Assembly: GCA_036874045.1 (NCBI GenBank)
Contig: JAZBRI010000003.1
Span: forward strand, 322,501 to 386,500
DNA: 64,000 nucleotides
Source: Cymodocea nodosa
Taxonomy: Eukaryota > Streptophyta > Magnoliopsida > Alismatales > Cymodoceaceae
Reading direction: 5' to 3'
Shown: one piece after another, positions 60,804 through 64,000 of the stretch
Position numbering within the stretch: the stretch's first letter is position 1
Layout of the letters: each line of letters begins with the position of its first letter
The notes under the pieces: generated by a model
The model's database searches: none
What the model was told of the DNA's origin: nothing
Seen by the model: only the letters and a program-made list of their open reading frames with translations
Position numbers and translations under genes: made by a program

Positions 60804-61553
60804 GGCCGGAGGACGATAGCTTTGCATTGTGCTTGTGCCGTTTCGTCCCCTGCAGTGTAGATAAGAAGAGGTGGGCTGTTACAGTTTCATGAGGTGATGT
60901 GACGGAGAGGGGGATTATTATTTAAATTTGGTGTCTTATTTTGTTCTTTATGAAATAACTGCTTGTAATTAATCCACACACGTATTTTGAGGAAAAAAAA
61001 AGGGAGTCAAGCTCAAGCAATATGAACGCCGGCCATGGCCTGGGCCAGACCGAAGGGCCTGAATCTTCAGGCCCACCTGGCGTACCGGCACAACCATCGT
61101 TATCTTTTTTTTGTGGAAGATGACAACCATCCTCATCTACTATTCACCGAGTTTTATTTTATATCCTAAATCATTCAATCAATCAATCAAGGAATTTTAT
61201 TTATAATTAATTAATGAAATTAAATACCTCTTAAAAAATTAACCTTCGGAAGCGCCACTTGATCGGTGGATTGCTCCGTCCCATCAACCGCCTGGAAGAC
61301 GAGGATAATACACTGGTCCTTTTTTTGAAAAAATTCTCGAAAGGCAGAATAATACCGTACCCAGTCCATGAAAAATAAACCTTACCCTACGCCGACGGCT
61401 AACATACGCGGCTGCTGCTTCGTTCACCAACGATCCTCGCTGGGCCGCGTCACCAACTTCACATGGTCCTACGTGGACGGGCCCCGCCTTCCGCTGGCGC
61501 TTGACGATGCTATTAGTCGTGGATTCCCGAGGGAGGGAGGGGCGGCGAGGAAG
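60804..61553. promoter_or_regulatory. Divergent promoter region, ALB3 / ACT-domain gene
   Basis: 750 bases separate the two ATGs. It contains CTGGGCCAG (about 61039-61047) and CAGGCCCACC (about 61069-61078), which are site-II-like TGGGCC/GGCCCA motifs common in promoters of organelle and growth genes. The 3' part (about 61380-61550) is GC-rich and is probably the ACT gene leader. Confidence 0.5.
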
Positions 61554-64000
61554 ATGGGGGCGGGGAGCGAGGAGGTCGTGGTGGTGAAGGTGGGGAAGTC
61601 GGAGGAGGAGGCGAGCGTGATCACCGTCAACTGCCCCGACAGGACCGGGCTCGGCTGCGACCTCTGCTGGGTCATCCTCGAGTACGGCCTTCGCATCACC
61701 CGAGGAGGTATAGACTAATGACAACCCCAGCGCATATGTTAGTTCCTTCTGCATGGCTTCGCTCCTTTTTGCTGTTTCATCTGTTTAGAAGCTTTCTGTT
61801 GCGTGACGATTATTTTGTCGAGTTCGGTGTGGCATAGGAGATAAGAATGAACAGATTACCGAAGTTAGCATATGGGGATTTTAGATTTTGTGCTAATGGT
61901 GGTGTGGCCAGGATGCTACTTATCAAAATGCATGATTGGTTGTGAGATGTTTTTGTGTGGGTTTCACAAATCTTCTGATTACCAGCATTTGGTTTGGGAA
62001 TTGTTTTGAAAACCAAACCAAACCAATTGTCCAACCATTTCAGTTCAACCCATTTGTTTTTTATGGACGAACTATTGATTGTCGTGTGGTTCAACCAATA
62101 TTTGGATAAATAAGCTATCCAACTCATGGTTAAAACTTGGTTGAACTAATTAAGCCAGGCCATATTGGGTTGAATTGGTTTTTAAGTTCTTTTGGGTAGT
62201 GCTTTCTATTTTTTCCTGGCTTCCTACTCCAAAACGCCTGACTCCTACAAATATTGAACCGTCTTCAAGTCATAATTCAATTGCTGCTTTAATGTATCAT
62301 AAAAAGAGAATTCAATTTATGCTATGGATATGATTAGAATTGATCAAAGACCACAAGCCAGCTAAGGATCCATTTTCCCATTTTGTTACTGATAATAAAC
62401 TATTGAAAGTTTATTGAATGCATTTCTCCTATCGCATGATGTGCTTACCGCTCTAGGCGACTTCTTCCACGTAGATATAGTCAAACAACCAATTTGCATT
62501 TGGAAATCTGTCAGTTTTATTCCTAAAACTACTGGGACTTTCCCCTTTATTACCTTAATTTTGTACTGCATTTGTTTAGATTTTAGTTCCATATCTTATG
62601 TTGCCATATTTTATGTTTTGAAGATATTTCAACCGATGGAAGATGGTGTTACGTGATATTTTGGGTTATTCCCCGCTCTGCCTCAATAAATGTTCCATGG
62701 GCTAATCTGAAGAACCGTCTTCTCTCAATATGCCCATCGTTTACAGCTGTCTTCTACTTAAATTTGATCCCCCGTCCTACTGCAGAGTCTTCAGTTTATC
62801 TGTTGAAGTTCTTCTGTACAAATCAAAAGGGGTTGTTGCATGGTGATTTGCCTCATTCACATCCTTCCTTGTCTACCTACCCCAATCTTGTAACATGAAT
62901 GATTAATCTGTGCAGATGTAACTCATGTTCTCTGCGAACTTGAGCTCTTGATCCACAGAGTGAAAGTATCAACTACTCCAGAAGGCAGGGTGGTAGATCT
63001 CTTCTTCATTACAGACGGAATGTAAGGGTCTTAGTGAACTTCTTACTGCTATTTGGTGTACATAGGTGTGGTTTTTTGCTGAGAGATATTTTTAAATTAA
63101 ATTCTGATTAAGGAATGCGTTGACATGTCTTTCCTTCATCATTTTCTTTGTCACTTGTTATCGGTTTCTTTTTACTTTTATTTGCAATTCCTATAATCCA
63201 CTCATGTAAGTTTATCAGCAGAAATCTTAAGCCTGTAGGTGTCTTTTATAATATAGGGCAATATACAGTTGAATTTGTTTTTAGTTTGATAAGCCGAACA
63301 CTTCATTTATCTTCAAAAACTTTCCATTGCCAAATCCTTGCAATTTTGGCTTTTTTTTTATATTTTTCTTTTTTATCTTAGGCATTTGCTTATTGGTTCC
63401 AGTACATGATAGTGATTTCTTATTACCAATTTGAATGGTCCTATCTTCATTTCAGAAGCTGACTATTAGTACTTTTTGGTTCAGGGAGCTCATGCATACA
63501 AAAGCGAGACAGGAGGAGACAATTTCTAAAATGAATTCAGTTTTAGGCAAGTCATGTGAAAAATGTGAAATCCAATTAGCTGGACCAGAATATGAAAATT
63601 TTAGGCAGAGATTTTCCCCTGTTTCTCAAGAAGTAGCAGAGAAGTTATTTAGCCCTGAGATAACGAACATCGAACCTTGCCCAACATCGCTTAGTCCAGG
63701 CCTGACTAAGATGAAGACAGCCAGCATTACCATTGACAATTTCTTGAGTCCTACCTATACCCTTCTACAGATACATTGTGCTGATCAAAAAAGCATTCTC
63801 TATGACATATTAAGAACTTTGAAGGACCGTGACATTCATGTATGCCCTTATCTCATTAAGCTTTGTGTGAAGTTTTAGTTGTACACCTTATAGCAGTGGT
63901 ACTGTTATGTTTGCAAAAAGATTTGTGTATCTTCCCAGGTATGCAATACTGGAGTTTTTACTTCTTGGTTGTGGTTTCCTATTCTTATTCAGGTAGCTTA
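61554..64000 (+). CDS. ACT-domain repeat protein, ACR9/ACR10-like (partial)
   Basis: Four exons lie in the window: 61554-61707, 62916-63021, 63485-63839 and the first bases of a fourth, 63993-64000, which runs off the edge. Phases join cleanly (G|AT = Asp, AT|G = Met, then phase 0). ATG 61554 starts MGAGSEEVVVVKVG. The first ACT domain (about 20-90) shows VITVNCPDRTGLGCDLCWVI, TRGDVTHVLCELELLIHRV and GRVVDLFFITDGMELMHTK. After a linker, a second ACT domain begins at ITIDNFLSPTYTLLQIHCAD and continues KSILYDILRTLKDRDIHVA. ACR proteins are thought to bind amino acids; ACR9/ACR10 act in cytosol or nucleus and are linked to sugar, nitrogen or immune responses. I cannot separate ACR9 from ACR10 because the rest is missing. 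Confidence 0.88.

Noticed and set aside
61284..61754. 156-codon minus-strand frame antisense to the ACT gene start
   Set aside because: Mirror of GC-rich exon 1 and leader; no homologous family and no supporting splice or promoter signal.
1..64000. CRISPR array, bacterial operon, plasmid or viral genes
   Set aside because: No regularly spaced direct repeats with unique spacers, no prokaryotic gene packing and no viral proteins were seen; the window is ordinary plant nuclear DNA.

Overview
The window is nuclear DNA of a flowering plant, most likely a monocot. Genes carry many GT-AG introns in AT-rich non-coding DNA, first exons are often GC-rich, chloroplast and mitochondrial proteins are nuclear-encoded, and there is a cytosolic tRNA-His. 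The species cannot be named from sequence alone. I assembled all gene models by eye from splice sites, reading phase and protein family resemblance. In every multi-exon model the exon phases close without a frame break.

Layout, left to right: (1) the 5' end of a RAD51 paralogue, probably RAD51D (minus, runs off the left edge); (2) beta-N-acetylhexosaminidase, HEXO1-like (plus, 15 exons, 917-14281); (3) MAP kinase phosphatase MKP1 (plus, one exon, 16318-18336); (4) PsbP-like protein PPL1 of the chloroplast lumen (minus, 8 exons, 25059-21391), head-to-head with (5) the 6 kDa subunit of mitochondrial ATP synthase (plus, 25441-25727); (6) 5-oxoprolinase OXP1 (minus, one coding exon, 34100-30324); (7) tRNA-His(GUG) (35395-35466); (8) a membrane-associated CRAL-TRIO/Sec14-like protein (minus, 6 exons, 40767-35865); (9) a CASP-like four-TM protein (minus, 42805-42193); (10) a UBC7/UBE2G1-type E2 (minus, 6 exons, 45630-43694); (11) a thaumatin-like protein (minus, 2 exons, 48636-47757); (12) the thylakoid insertase ALBINO3 (minus, 11 exons, 60803-51491), head-to-head with (13) an ACT-domain repeat protein of the ACR9/ACR10 type (plus, runs off the right edge).

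These are housekeeping and stress genes, not an operon-like system. Three divergent pairs (RAD51D/HEXO, PPL1/ATP synthase 6 kDa, ALB3/ACR) share short intergenic regions that could act as bidirectional promoters. PPL1 and ALB3 serve thylakoid biogenesis and repair, the 6 kDa subunit serves mitochondrial ATP synthesis, OXP1 recycles glutathione-derived 5-oxoproline, and MKP1, the thaumatin-like protein and the E2 relate to stress signalling, defence and protein turnover.

I found no clearly undescribed system. The items most worth a second look are the short C-terminus and start-codon-mimicking uORF of MKP1, the paired W-boxes upstream of it, the unusual CRAL-TRIO architecture, the altered acidic cleft of the thaumatin-like protein, a coding CAA repeat ending on a splice donor in PPL1, a copia 3'-end remnant in a HEXO intron, and repeat-built introns in PPL1 and ALB3.
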